DNA of 33,186 nucleotides. It comes from Chara braunii (lineage: Eukaryota > Streptophyta > Charophyceae > Charales > Characeae). The notes below the pieces were generated by a model, which did no database searches, had not been told where the DNA came from, and saw only the letters and a list, made by a program, of their open reading frames with translations. The translations under genes and the position numbers were made by a program. Positions 1-9,782 of this stretch are shown here, one piece after another (position 1 is the first letter of the stretch; each line of letters starts with the position of its first letter). The stretch lies in contig BFEA01000004.1 in assembly GCA_003427395.1 (NCBI GenBank), positions 8,709,447-8,742,632 of the forward strand, written 5' to 3'.

Positions 1-510
1 CTGGCCCCGGTACCCTTAGCCCCATATGGTACTTGCTGGACCGGACAGGGACTTTCTAGACACTTCCTCAACTGCACTACGACTCACCTACGACTCACTG
101 CAGTCCTACTGAGGTCCTACCAGTTGACTTCGACAGATGTCACAGTCCTACGGCGCAAGTAGACTTAGCTACACCACTTGCCCACTGGTCGACCTTCTAG
201 AAGACCTCTGGACCCTACTTCGATTTTTGCCCTACAGGTCTGTGGTTCGAATCCCTTACTTCTCTGGTGCCTACGATGACCTACCTGCAAGTGGCTATCC
301 TACAGGTCACAGGTTCAAGTCCTACAACTACACAGATATTGTACACAGGTAAGTTGGGGAACTAGGGATCGAGCCCTGGGACCTACATCAGCTACTTCGA
401 ANTGGGGAATACCGTTTCACTAACCACAGCTTACTGTCTTTCACTATTCACAACTTGAAGCTCGATAGAGTCAATACTGTCACAGACATTCACAAAGGCT
501 CACACAACAC
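1..510. other. No gene; box-B-like tRNA fragments
   Basis: I see no supportable coding region here. Three short stretches resemble the tRNA T-arm/box B: GGTTCGAATCC near 243, AGGTTCAAGTCC near 311, and on the minus strand GGCTCGATCC near 370. The last has a box-A-like GTGGTTAGTG about 60 nt upstream on the same strand, near 425. They do not fold into a full cloverleaf by eye, so they may be old tRNA-derived SINE heads. One ambiguous base is at 402. Confidence 0.3.
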
Positions 511-725
511 TTGAAACCAGTTCTCAACAGACCAATCCCAAGTCACTTCAGAAAAGAGTACGAAAATCAGAAAAAAAACAGAACTTTGAGCTTTAAGTTA
601 GACTTTTTAATTGATATTCATATGAAAATTGAAAATTTAAACTGTTTAAGTTATTCACATCTGCGTAAGAACAGATCTGAGATCTGGTCAGGACCAGATC
701 TAAGACGGGATCTCAGATCTGACCA

Positions 726-731
<6 letters not shown>

Positions 732-793
<62 letters not shown>
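732..793. repeat. (CT)n microsatellite
   Basis: About 31 uninterrupted CT dinucleotides. Any reading frame across it gives Ser-Leu or Arg-Glu repeats and should not be taken as coding. Confidence 0.97.
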
Positions 794-861
794 GCTTGAT
801 GTTCTGTGGCGCTTTGCAGCCAGCACTTCATTTTCGGAATCGCACTCAGCAGAGGAAGCTG

Positions 862-1029
862 TTGGAGGTGTCTGGCGGCGTCCGGTAGGCCCTGAAACGG
901 CCAAAAAATACTGGGCCCATTTTTGGGGGGCGGCCTAGGACCCGAAAAAAGTCCTAGGACCCCCCAAAAAAAATTCGAATTTTTCAAAATTGGGCCCAAT
1001 CCAGACCTACCGGACCAGACACTGGACCC
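862..1029. repeat. Foldback (inverted-repeat) element
   Basis: Two arms pair around a short centre at about 930-960. The inner stem is CCTAGGAC against GTCCTAGG with loop CCGAAAAAA, extended by GGGGGG/CCCCCC. Further out, TGGGCCCA occurs in both arms, then GTCCGGTAGG (880-889) pairs with CCTACCGGAC (1006-1015), then GTGTCTG with CAGACAC. The arms contain small indels, so this is an imperfect hairpin of about 165 nt. It carries no coding sequence and fits a MITE or foldback element; no target duplication was identified. Confidence 0.65.
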
Positions 1030-1985
1030 ATACCCAGACAACCGGACTGTCTGGATTCCGGTCCAGACGTCCCGGCCGGTTGCAATGGAAAACACTCAAG
1101 TAGCGGGAGTAGGCCCGTGACACTTAGGGCACTGGGGAAAAACACTCAAGTCGCAGGTAGGCCAGTACCACTCAAGTAGCGGTAGATGTGTCGTGAACTG
1201 GAGGGCAAGGAGAAGAAGACAAAGTTGGCAACTTTTTGTGAGGCCCAGTAGCTGGTAGGCTAGGTCTAGGCTGTGTGGACGATATCAGAGCCTGCAATGA
1301 TATTTCCCTCCGAAAGGGAGGAGGGACTGGTTGCTTGGAGGCCGCGTGGCCTGGAAGTCACCGCCCAAGAGGCAAGTAGGCCGTTATATCTCCAGGTAGA
1401 GCACTGAGCTCTACCTCATTTGCGGTATGCAAGTTTGGGCGTCATGCTGCTTGAGTGGGCGCTAGACTTCAGAGCGCTTTTTAGAGAAGGAGTGCAGCTC
1501 TACCAGCGCTGCCTGGGAGAAGGAGCGCCTGAGTGACCTCCCTGGCTATGGAGGAAGACCCCAGGTAGGAGGAGGAAGAAGGGGACTAGGGAGGAGAGTG
1601 GAGAGGGACTTACCTGGCTATGGTGGATGCCATCTTCATCACCTTGTTAGGCGCTGCATCTGGAAGACCCCAGTGAGGGTTGCGCTGCACCAAGATGGCT
1701 TCAAGACGGAGTCAGGCATGGCGGCCTGAACAGCAGCGGACATAGCTGCTTTGCGTTGCCTTTTGCACAGCAGAGCTAGGCCCTTAGTAGTCAGTCATAG
1801 CCTCGACCTAATTGAAGAGGAGGAAGAAGGAGGCCAAGCAGTAGAAGTGGGATTCGGAGTTTGATTCTGGTTCAGTCATTCATCATCATTATTATTATGA
1901 TTGTGTGAATAAAAGAGGAGGTGCAAGGAGGAGGAGTTGGTTGGCAAGAAGGAGGGGGATCGTAATAGATCTTTGCTGGTGTAAA
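1030..1985. other. No gene seen; purine-rich stretch with two short hairpins
   Basis: No protein or RNA gene is recognisable. Two small perfect hairpins are visible: CCCTCC-GAAA-GGGAGG near 1307-1322, and AGGTAGAGC-ACTGA-GCTCTACCT near 1395-1417. The second half is rich in GGAGGA and GAAGGAGG motifs on the plus strand. Confidence 0.4.
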
Positions 1986-1986
1986 T

Positions 1987-2023
1987 CTTCTTCTTCTTCT
2001 TCTTCTTCTTCTTCTTCTTCTTT
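1987..2023. repeat. (TTC)n microsatellite
   Basis: About twelve TTC trinucleotides in a row. The following 2024-2390 holds nothing I can identify. Confidence 0.95.
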
Positions 2024-2390
2024 ATATCTCTCCTCTGAAGTTCATTCATTTCTTTTGCAATTGGACGGCATTGTGCTTTCTCGTGAATTTTGCACTTTGA
2101 AATTGGCTGGGATCATAACATAACCATCATAGACACAAGAATAGCAAGTATTAGCAACAGAGGCAAAGTTTTTTGTCACCGTCCTTACACTGTCCTTAGT
2201 AGACTCTGAGATGATACTGTGTACAAGGCCCTGAGTCCAGGTACCACCATGAGCGCAATAGGATAGAAGGTCTTGCTTCAGCCTTCAGGACCCTCAGAGT
2301 AAAAGCCGTGGGCTCAGCCTTACCCCTTCCCAATTTCTACAACGAGGCTCACCAGTTCACTGGTGTTCTTCCCTTCTTTTTTTTTGCTGC

Positions 2391-2583
2391 AGGGCGGCTG
2401 CCTCACGGAATCATCATGGACCTGACTGCCCCCCGGGCGGCAGCCTTGAGATATCATCATCAAACTCACCGGCGGCCCCAGCAGATTCAGAATTATTTTA
2501 TTCTGTTTATGTGGTCATCTGGACTTGAACTCAGGTCTGTATTTCAACAATTTGTGGGTGTACCAACTGAGCTAGGCCCGTTG
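2391..2583 (-). mobile_element. tRNA-derived SINE, family 2, with duplicated tail
   Basis: Read on the minus strand, the element starts with a tRNA-like head: box A TAGCTCAGTTGG near 2575, and a box-B-like AGTTCAAGTCC near 2523-2533. It then runs into a body ending in GATATCTCAAGGC. The same head and body occur at 5543-5691. The tail segment, with the core ATCATCAT, appears twice (2391-2433 and 2435-2475), so either two copies are fused or the tail has been duplicated. No target duplication was identified. Confidence 0.7.
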
Positions 2584-2690
2584 GTAGGTAATTCAAATTT
2601 ATGTAGTCATCTGATTCGGTCAGAATTTGAACTCAGGTCTGTTTATGAACAGTGCATGAGTGTACCATTCATCCACATGGGCTGGGTCCA
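2584..2690 (-). mobile_element. Second, diverged family-2 SINE head in tandem
   Basis: On the minus strand, CATGTGGATGAATGGTACAC opens a second tRNA-like head, followed by ACAGACCTGAGTTCAAATTC, with a box B one or two bases from consensus. It lies directly against the head of the neighbouring SINE in the same orientation. A related head (CATGTGGCTGAATGGTACAC) occurs on the plus strand at 7727, which suggests a separate subfamily. Confidence 0.6.
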
Positions 2691-2713
2691 CTCACCGGTC
2701 CTCCATTTTAAAG

Positions 2714-2868
2714 TTGAAATCACCTGTGCTTGCGAAAGTCGCGACGTGGATGCAGCCACCCATTGCTACAGTGGCACAATGTTTCCACTATGGAATGATG
2801 TTATGCCACTGCCGCAGAGCCGTTTATCGTGCATGTGGCCGCGACTTTTGGAAGTACTGGTGGTTTAA
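2714..2868. mobile_element. MITE copy, TTAA-ended family
   Basis: The right end, read inward on the minus strand, is TTAAACCACCAGTACTTCC followed by AAAAGTCGCGGCC. The left end is a diverged match, TGAAATCACCTGTGCTTGCG followed by AAAGTCGCGAC, giving an inverted repeat of about 34 nt with several mismatches. The 155-bp length and lack of coding capacity fit a MITE. Related ends are found at 7005-7042, 8994-9208 and 9223-9346. The left TTAA has decayed here. Confidence 0.6.
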
Positions 2869-3080
2869 TAGAAGCTCTCCTATAAATAGTTGTAACTCCC
2901 TTTATTAAAGACAAATTAAAAAATAAATAAAAAATTACCTTAGGCTCTTCGGTTCGTTCTATTTTGGGGCCCACATCCCCGTTCCTCTTTGACAACTTCC
3001 TAGAGTCGGAAAGGAAACAGTTGGCATAATTTGTGACTTCACCTCATTTGGGGCAGAGTTCCACTCGCCAAGGTATAAGT

Positions 3081-3514
3081 CCAAGCAACCCTTTTTTTTT
3101 TTTTTTTTAACCTATTTAATTATTTGTCAAATCTGGACAGGACAGACTTTCAGGCCTTTTTTATTGTCATTATAGTATTACGGGAAACCCCGTAGCAGCC
3201 ACGTCCGTGTTCAAGCCTCCAACGAGGGAACATGCGAGAGCTGCACCCACCGCTGGCAGCAGGTGCGATACCTGCTACAGCAGGTGGGCGATACCGGCAA
3301 GGGGTCAGCCGGTAGCATCAGGACCGAGCTTCTTCGATGGGCCAGTTGCTGTGCCTTCCCTCCAGTCCACTCGCCCTTCGAACATCATCAGTCTCTGCTC
3401 AATGCCGGTTGGGGCGACCAACAGCCTATCTCTAGGTGGCAGGTGCCACCAAACTTACCCAGGAAGGTACATGAGGCCAATGGGGATTGATCCCAAGACC
3501 TAAGACCAAGCAAC
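3081..3514 (-). mobile_element. tRNA-derived SINE, family 1, copy A, with target duplication
   Basis: CCAAGCAAC occurs exactly at 3081-3089 and 3506-3514. Between them, on the minus strand, lies a SINE that begins inside a tRNA-like head with a box-B-like GGATCAATCC. It continues through a body shared with three other copies in this window and ends in an A-rich tail, seen as a T run near 3091-3108 on the plus strand. The start within the T-arm region, immediately inside the duplication, means this copy was 5'-truncated when it inserted. The duplication and tail are signs of LINE-driven retrotransposition. Confidence 0.8.
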
Positions 3515-4082
3515 TCATGCGGTCCCTGTTGGACATTGAAAATAAAAATGCATTTTCTGTTTTTGTAGCTCATGAAAGTATTATTTATTTCATCCTTTCA
3601 ACCACACCGGCACCCAGATAGTAGCAGTATTAAAGATGGGCCAACTCATATGCCAGAAACCTCTCACCACCCCCAACCAATGGTTGTGTTGTGACGTTGA
3701 AGGACAAGTGGATGCCCATCGAGGACGGGAGAAGCGCCTGCATCACTCATGAGTCTGATTTTCCGATGATTCAACACACCAAACTTTTACAGATAATCAT
3801 TTCTTAAATTATTTTCCGTACGTCAACATGACTTCACTCTTACGGGTGAGAGATGTCACATAGATACAGACTCTGATGCATAAATAAAAGGAAAAGATCC
3901 AACCAATGAGCGGGCAGCATTGTAATTTTAGTAGCAGCAGCTAAGACAGTAATACCCCGCGCACCTTTGCTCAATCTCATCCGTTAGATTGACAGTCTTG
4001 TAGCCACAGGTTTTTCAGGGATTGGCCAGATCTTCAGCAGCTCGCGGTGTCATTACACATCAGTGTACACATGACACCTTGG
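3515..4082. other. No gene or recognised repeat
   Basis: I see no coding frame, RNA gene or repeat structure. Composition is mixed and there are stops in all frames. Confidence 0.4.
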
Positions 4083-4766
4083 GGCTTTAATCTTGCAGTA
4101 CAAAGCTTCTTGCCGGCATACTGTCTCCTGTCCACACTGGCAAATTGGTAATCACCACCCTTGGGGCCCGTACTAACTCAACTGGTGTTGCTGCGTGTTA
4201 AACCGCCAGTGGTTCCCAGCCCCCGGCCTCTTTCTTCCCAATTGGGATTATTGCCTGCCCATAATAAATCTGAATGGTTGCAGCACGTGATTTGTATGGC
4301 GCTGCCAGCCTTTCTCCTATGGGCACTCGTAGTCTTTTTGTGGCCCTGTGTTCACTGGCAGACGTTTTTTCAAAGGCCGGGACGACCATTGGCACTTGAA
4401 CTCCTGTACTCCTATATTTATGTTGTGAGCTACCGCTCACATAGACGAAGCACAGCAAATAAATATAGGTGTATAGGCGTTACACCATGAGTACAAGCCC
4501 CCTCCTCGGAATCTCCCGGCAGTATACGAGGCTGCATTTCTGATGCACCAGCCTGGCAGAACTGGTCCAATTGTTCTTGTACAAAACAATTTGGTTCGGT
4601 AATTTCTGGTCTGGCGTACTGGGCCCTTGAGGTTGAGTACGGTGGGAAGGGTGGTGATCGCCAGTGTGGCCAGGCAATAGATAGCAAGCATGAAGCTTTG
4701 TCCTGCGCCAGTGTGGCCAGGCAATAGATAGCAAGCATGAAGCTTTGTCCTGCGCGGTTAAGCTCG
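4083..4766. mobile_element. Large foldback element, about 680 bp
   Basis: The left arm (ACAAAGCTTC, then CCACACTGGC, AATCACCACCCTT and CCGTACT) reappears in the same order on the minus strand in the right arm (from about 4756 leftward), with indels. The centre is a tight hairpin, GTGAGC-TACC-GCTCAC near 4425-4440, flanked by CCTATATTTAT and ATAAATATAGG. The whole unit therefore folds back on itself from end to middle. It has no coding capacity. This fits a foldback transposon or an aged long hairpin; no target duplication was identified. Confidence 0.6.
4660..4753. repeat. Exact 47-bp tandem duplication
   Basis: A 47-bp unit beginning GCCAGTGTGGCCAGG and ending TTTGTCCTGC is present twice head to tail with no mismatch (4660-4706 and 4707-4753). 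It lies inside the right arm of the foldback element; the left arm has only one diverged equivalent. Perfect identity means it arose much later than the arms. Confidence 0.95.
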
Positions 4767-5028
4767 GACACTTCATATCTAAATTGATGTGCGATGATAC
4801 ATTGCCTGCTTTCCTCGATGTAACTTAGGGCCAGGCTCCACTGGTGCTATATTTGTCCTATGTTAGCAAGAACCTGGCCAATTTTACGACCAGGTAGAAA
4901 GCATGAACATAGCACCAATGGAGCCCGACCATCACAACCTCAGCTGGCCCTTGTTACGATATCTGACAGTCAAAATTAAATGGCAGGAATTCTATTCTCA
5001 CATGGGATGCGTTGACTTCCCAAACCAA

Positions 5029-5296
5029 AACACAGACATAGCTCAGTGGGGCCTACCAAAACATGGATATAGCTCAGTGGGGCCTCAGGATGCCCCTTAG
5101 TATGGGGCCGTTCCACCAGATGACCAGGCAAACACGCTTCACCATGGCCTAGCACAGATCAGCATCGCAGGTGGGTTGTCTACTGCTGAAGGGAGACCCA
5201 AAGTATGAGGCCATTCCACCAGGTGACCGGGCAAACAGGCTTCAGCATGGCCTAGCACAGAATGGCATCCCAGGTGGGTCATCTGCCAGTGAAGTC
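5029..5296. repeat. Two nested tandem duplications
   Basis: A unit of about 30 bp containing ATAGCTCAGTGGGGCCT occurs twice at 5029-5089. It is followed by a unit of about 103 bp (from GTATGGGGCC at 5100 and GTATGAGGCC at 5203) present twice with about 85 percent identity by eye. ATAGCTCAGTGG resembles a tRNA box A, but no box B follows at the expected spacing. Confidence 0.75.
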
Positions 5297-5542
5297 ATAC
5301 CCAGTTCAAGAGGATGAGCAATGTCCTCAGGGGAATGATGACAAACAGGGGCGAGGTTCCACCAACCTCTATGCTTCATTTCCACCCCTGGATTACCAAA
5401 ACTCTATCGGCAGAAATGAAGAATCCATCTAAGTGGGACCTTGTCCCACTCATTGAGCAAATGACCACAAATGACATCAGAGGAGTCCTCAAAATAGGTT
5501 CACACGAATGCATTATTGTTATTTTCTTTTTTCTTTTTAAAA

Positions 5543-5691
5543 AGGGCGACGGCCTTGAGATATCATCATTGAACTGACCAGCCCCTGGTAATTCAGAACT
5601 ACCATAATCTGGTTATCTGATCCTATCTGGATTCGAACTTGGGTCTGTATTTCAACAGTTCGTGGGTGTAACAACTGAGCTAGGCCCGTTT
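5543..5691 (-). mobile_element. tRNA-derived SINE, family 2
   Basis: This is the cleanest family-2 copy. On the minus strand it reads CCTAGCTCAGTTG (box A near 5686-5675), then AGTTCGAATCC (box B at 5629-5639, an exact match to GGTTCGANTCC except the first base), and a body ending in GATATCTCAAGGC. T runs flank it on the plus strand. The anticodon arm is too degenerate to name the parent tRNA. It shares the head and body with 2391-2583 and, more distantly, 9783-9945. Confidence 0.75.
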
Positions 5692-6138
5692 TTTTTTTGT
5701 TTTTTTTTAAGCAAGCTATATTCTTCTCTCACCTGCCTCATCTTCTTGGTGGTATGCATCTATCTCATCCTCTCGCTAGTCTATGTATAGTACGGGGGAA
5801 CACAAACCAACCCGGATCTCTCCCTAGCTCTTGCACCACTGCTGTGGTGAATGCATTATTTTTAAAATGTTGCCAAGCACTTTTCAACCCCCTCTTGCGA
5901 ACCACTTTCAACGCCCTCTCGTCCTGGACCGAAGTATTGCGGGAAGGTCCTTAAGGATAGCAAGACGGAAGGTGCAGATTTGTTTGGGGACAGGGCAGGA
6001 AGGCGATGCTGGATGCTCCTGTGAGCATTCCAGTTCTTCCAGTTTTTGGCACATTATGTCCTCCGGGAGAGTAAAGCCTCACATTTTTTGATGATTTTGT
6101 GCTCTTTTTTTTTTTTTTTTTTCCTTTCCTTTTGAAGG

Positions 6139-6196
6139 CTCCATCTATTGGTGGGGAGCTGCACCTGCTGGAGACCGGATCCAGCATCCCTTACAA
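6139..6196. repeat. Dispersed repeat, copy 1
   Basis: A block of about 55 bp starting CTCCATCTATTGGTGGGGAG recurs at 32672-32726 in the same orientation with about five differences. A T run lies just upstream, so on the minus strand the block is followed by an A-rich tail, as expected for a retroposed element. The family is unrecognised. Confidence 0.65.
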
Positions 6197-7000
6197 TAGA
6201 AGCTGATTGACCAAATCTGGTACACGAGTTACAATGCTTCAGTATTGCTAGACTGTACTCGGTACCTCTTCACCCCCCTGAAGGGGGCACCAGATGAAAA
6301 CACTCCTCCTTTAAAATTAGCACTTTTAAGGTCGGGTGCTCGAACCTACAAGACTCGGTACCAGAGTACCCGAGTGGGAATGGTGATTGTTGAGTTTTGT
6401 TTCTGTTTCTGGTTTTAGATGTTCGAGGTAGGGGGATCGAACCCCAGGACTAGTGCTTGATCGTCCCCTGGGCCAGGCCCGCGACTTAAGATTTGCTTTG
6501 TTCGTTTTGGCCGTCGTTTTTAATTTTCCTTTGTGTCCTCGAGCCCAGGACAACTGGTTTGTTGTGGATTCTGGCTCCTTTGAGGTCCCTGGAGGTAATG
6601 ACCGGTACGGGGAAGATTCGAACAGGAACGATTCGTGGATCTGCACTGTAAATAGAATGATTGAGGAGTTGTTCGACCTCTTTCTGTCGCTAATCAGCTT
6701 TGCCATTAGCGCCAGACGGGTGATGAGGGCACGAGGGCGGATCTTGGATCGTTGGAATGTGAAGGCGGTTTTGAGCACTAAAGTCTAATGATATTCAATC
6801 ATATACTTGTTTTGTGTTTATAGCGTTTCGAGTCTGTCATGAACGCATTCGAGTTGTACTGTGTCTCTTTGAGTCGCAATGCGTCTGTGTAACTATCTGT
6901 TTCATAATGCCATACATCGGCCGCAAAAAAAATAGAGTAGAAGTGCTTGTACTCGGATGAACCGACGGGCCCATACATGTTTTCATTCATCATTGTCACG
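6197..7000. other. No gene; box-B-like sites
   Basis: No supportable coding region. On the minus strand GGGGTTCGATCCCC (near 6435-6448) and GTAGGTTCGAGCACCC (near 6330-6345) match the tRNA box B core and lie about 100 nt apart, so this may be an old tRNA-derived element. The longer open frames here show no family signature. Confidence 0.3.
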
Positions 7001-7004
7001 GCTT

Positions 7005-7042
7005 GTTAACCGCCACAACTTTAGGAAGTACTGGTGGTTAAA
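7005..7042. mobile_element. Remnant with both ends of the TTAA MITE family
   Basis: A segment of about 36 bp begins TTAACCGCCA and ends TGGTGGTTAA, with GGAAGTACTGGTGGTTAA matching the end of the 2714-2868 element. It is probably an internal deletion product retaining only the termini. Confidence 0.45.
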
Positions 7043-7630
7043 AAAATATATATATACCTCAGGCAACCTGGACAAGGGCCAGGTCCCTAACAGTTTGTGT
7101 ACACCAAGAACATTCCATGTCCATACTTCCAGAGCGTGGAATACAACCACTTCGGAGGCCGCAGATTTTTTTTTTCAACAGCCCCTCCGAGTTTTGCTTG
7201 TGGCGACAAAACATTTTCTGCAAGGCTTACTGTTTGATCCGTGGTTCATTGGGCGGCTTGTGCCACATCATTAAAAAAAAAAAAAAAAAAGGGAAGAAAA
7301 AAGACCACCAACCCGTGTACCCACCCACCTCTATGAGAGATGCAATTTGCTTTCTGGCAAGCTCCTCGTTCTCCTGTAGCACATCACCAATGATGACCAT
7401 GCAGCAGAAATCGTCAAGTCTTTGAGCGAAAATTCCTTCACTCAGTCTGACAAAGACACCCCCTCACCACATCCCCCGTGCCCCCCCCCCCCCCCCCCCC
7501 CGTTTTTGCCCGCCGTCCCACCTCCCCACCTTCCCTCCCTTGTCCCTACCCCTAAAAACAAAGAAAGAGGGGTGAACATTAATGACCGGAAAGAACCAAG
7601 GAAAAGAGGGTAAAACATCCATCTTGCCCG
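7043..7630. other. No gene; homopolymer-rich
   Basis: A run of about 18 A near 7273-7290 and a C run of about 20 at 7482-7501 dominate. No coding or RNA gene is seen. Confidence 0.4.
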
Positions 7631-7800
7631 GCCCTGAATGGTAAACCCAAGAGCTGTTGATGTATACAGGTCCGAGTTCAGATTCTTATGGGATCACTCA
7701 GGTCAATGGAAACACTCTACCCACCCCATGTGGCTGAATGGTACACCCATCAAATGTTCACAAACAGACCCAAGGTAGAACTAGATCTAGGGATCATAAT
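7631..7800 (+). mobile_element. Two family-2-like SINE heads in tandem
   Basis: The right half reads CATGTGGCTGAATGGTACAC then TGTTCACAAACAGACCC (7727-7775), matching the minus-strand head at 2584-2690. The left half (CTGAATGGTAAACCC then TCCGAGTTCAGATTC, 7633-7697) is a more diverged head. Neither has the family-2 body downstream. The box B of the right head is strongly decayed. Confidence 0.45.
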
Positions 7801-8403
7801 GACCATACATTCCATTAACAAAAAGACGGTATACATCCATGCCTGACAAACGAGCAGGAGGAGGGAAAGGGGGAATTACTGTCTTCACCCGAATAGAACC
7901 CCCGGTTGTGATAGCTGCACTTGCAATGGGGCAAATTCCGGTCAGACTCTAGATACAGCAATAATGACCGGGCGTTCTGTGTGGGTGAAGAGGGTAGTAC
8001 ACTCAGGGTAAGTTCACACAGGAAACAAATGTCACTGGCGCGGACACAAGGCAGAGTCTGGCAGACTATCAGTCTTCCACGCGGCAGTATCAGAACTTTG
8101 ATGTAGTTCCACGTGCATTTGGCAGATCACAGAACAGAAGACATTCTGCCAATGCATGGAATCAAAAGAACAGGTTCTTGCAAACAGTGGCTGCGATGTG
8201 CGGAATTGTGTGGTCAGCGAGCACAAGCATTCACACTTGGAAAGAAAGACAAAAAGGAAAAAGAAAAGAAAGGAAAAAGAGAGAGAAAAATAAAACAAAA
8301 CAAACAGAATTTTTCCACAATTTCACATCCAAACTAAGCAAACTTTCATCCCATTCCATGCACACAGAAGAACTTCCATTGTCCAAAAGAACAAAAAAAC
8401 AGC
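7801..8403. other. No gene or recognised repeat
   Basis: No family-level protein similarity or RNA structure is visible. The stretch 8240-8310 is purine-rich (GAAAAAGA-type). Confidence 0.35.
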
Positions 8404-8467
8404 TGCCTAGTTCAGTTGGTAGCAATCACCACGGGTCGGGTCCGTGGCCTCTGCAACACCCTGGGCT

Positions 8468-8513
<46 letters not shown>
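8404..8513 (+). mobile_element. tRNA-like fragment with a 41-nt poly(A)
   Basis: TAGTTCAGTTGGTAGC (8407-8422) matches a tRNA box A and D-arm. About 60 nt later comes an uninterrupted run of about 41 A (8472-8512). Box B is not seen before the A run. This may be a short A-tailed retroposon lying against the next SINE, or poly(A) expansion inside the head of that SINE. Confidence 0.45.
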
Positions 8514-8517
<4 letters not shown>

Positions 8518-8985
8518 CACAAGTGGAATTCAGGAGATCTTGGGTTCAATCCCCGTTGGCATCATGCTTGGCGCCTGCCACCTAAGGATAGCCCATAGCC
8601 CGTTGGTCCCCCGAGCGGCATTGAGCAGAGATTGCGAGCAGAGACTGCTGCTGATGTCCGTTGGGGGGGGTACAGGACCATAGGAAAGGCACAGTGACCG
8701 GCCCAAATGAAGAAGCTCTGTCCTTATGCTACCGGCTGACCCCTGGCCAGTATTACCCACCCTGCAGGTAGTGTCCTTATGCTACCGGCCCAGTATTGCC
8801 CACCTGCAGGTTGGGCACAGCCGCTGCATGTTCCGTTGTTGGAGGCTTGAAATCGGGCTGGGCCAGGCTGCTACAGGGTTCCCTGTAATACTATAGTGAT
8901 AATAAAATAGCCTCCGTAATACTGATGGTTATAGCTTAAAAAGGCCTGAAAGACATCCCTGACAGATTCAACAGGTGATTGAATT
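8514..8985 (+). mobile_element. tRNA-derived SINE, family 1, copy B
   Basis: This is the longest copy of family 1. It carries TGGGTTCAATCCCC (box B, near 8542-8555), the body block GGATAGCCCATAGCCCGTTGG, and a 3' region TTCCCTGTAATACTATAGTG then AAAAGGCCTGAAAG. Each block aligns in the same order with the minus-strand copy at 3090-3505. It also has an internal duplication of the stretch GTCCTTATGCTACCGGC (near 8719 and 8769), absent from the other copies. It is followed immediately by a TTAA-type MITE. Confidence 0.75.
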
Positions 8986-8993
8986 GGTTGGGC

Positions 8994-9208
8994 TTAAACC
9001 ATGAGTACTTGGCGCATACATAGGCCACGGGCGTTTCCCGTTCACGTGCCGCGACCGATGGACTTGGGGGTACCAGACCACAATGCCTGGAGGCGCCAGC
9101 CAAAATCGAAACAAAACGGCGCACTGTCGGTTCTGCAAAACTTGGCGCACAGGGTGACAGGGCGTTTCCCAGCTCGGCATCAATAGCTGGGCCAAGTACT
9201 GGTCGTTT
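8994..9208. mobile_element. MITE-like copy, TTAA family
   Basis: The left end is TTAAACCATGAGTACTTGGC and the right end, read on the minus strand, is AAACGACCAGTACTTGGC, about 15 of 18 matching. These resemble the ends at 2868 and 9223. The interior has GGGCGTTTCCC twice as a direct repeat (near 9028 and 9161) and no coding signature. The right TTAA is lost. Confidence 0.45.
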
Positions 9209-9222
9209 CGAAAGAACAAGCC

Positions 9223-9346
9223 TTAAACCACCACTACCTTTCAGGCTGGGAGGCTAAGTCCTAAGAGTAACCTACTCCGCAACTCTTGGGGTCGGGCCAC
9301 CATTGATCAATTTCATCCACCCCGCGGGAAGGTAGTGGTGGTTTAA
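9223..9346. mobile_element. Best-preserved MITE of the TTAA family
   Basis: TTAAACCACCACTACCTTTC at the left is matched by an inverted GGGAAGGTAGTGGTGGTTTAA at the right, with one mismatch in about 19. TTAA is present at both outer edges (9223-9226 and 9343-9346). The 124-bp unit has no coding capacity. A TTAA target duplication is typical of piggyBac-type elements, but TTAA could instead be part of the inverted repeat itself; the sequence alone does not decide. Confidence 0.7.
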
Positions 9347-9601
9347 AAAAACAAAAAAGAAAAAGAAAAAGAGCTTCCATAATTGCTGGCGGACATCAGC
9401 TTAGGAGTGATCATATCAGCAACAGACTGCTTTTTTTTACTCTCAAGTCATTTCAAGAGGCTGAACCCTCTCTTACACAGTCCCCTTAGCCTTTTCCCAG
9501 CTGATGCTTCTTACAAGAAACATCCTTCACAAGATTCCACTTAAAAGTGGGCATATGAATACGGTGAATACCATCCCCTACAATTGATGACTTGACGTAG
9601 C

Positions 9602-9603
<2 letters not shown>

Positions 9604-9683
<80 letters not shown>

Positions 9684-9685
9684 NN

Positions 9686-9766
<81 letters not shown>
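9604..9766. repeat. Long (CT)n microsatellite with assembly gap
   Basis: About 80 CT units are broken only by two Ns at 9684-9685, so the true length is probably unresolved in the assembly. Confidence 0.97.
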
Positions 9767-9771
<5 letters not shown>

Positions 9772-9782
9772 TTTCCTTTTTC

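Noticed and set aside
2308-2868. 186-codon open frame on the plus strand
   Set aside because: It runs through two SINE heads and a MITE; no protein features.
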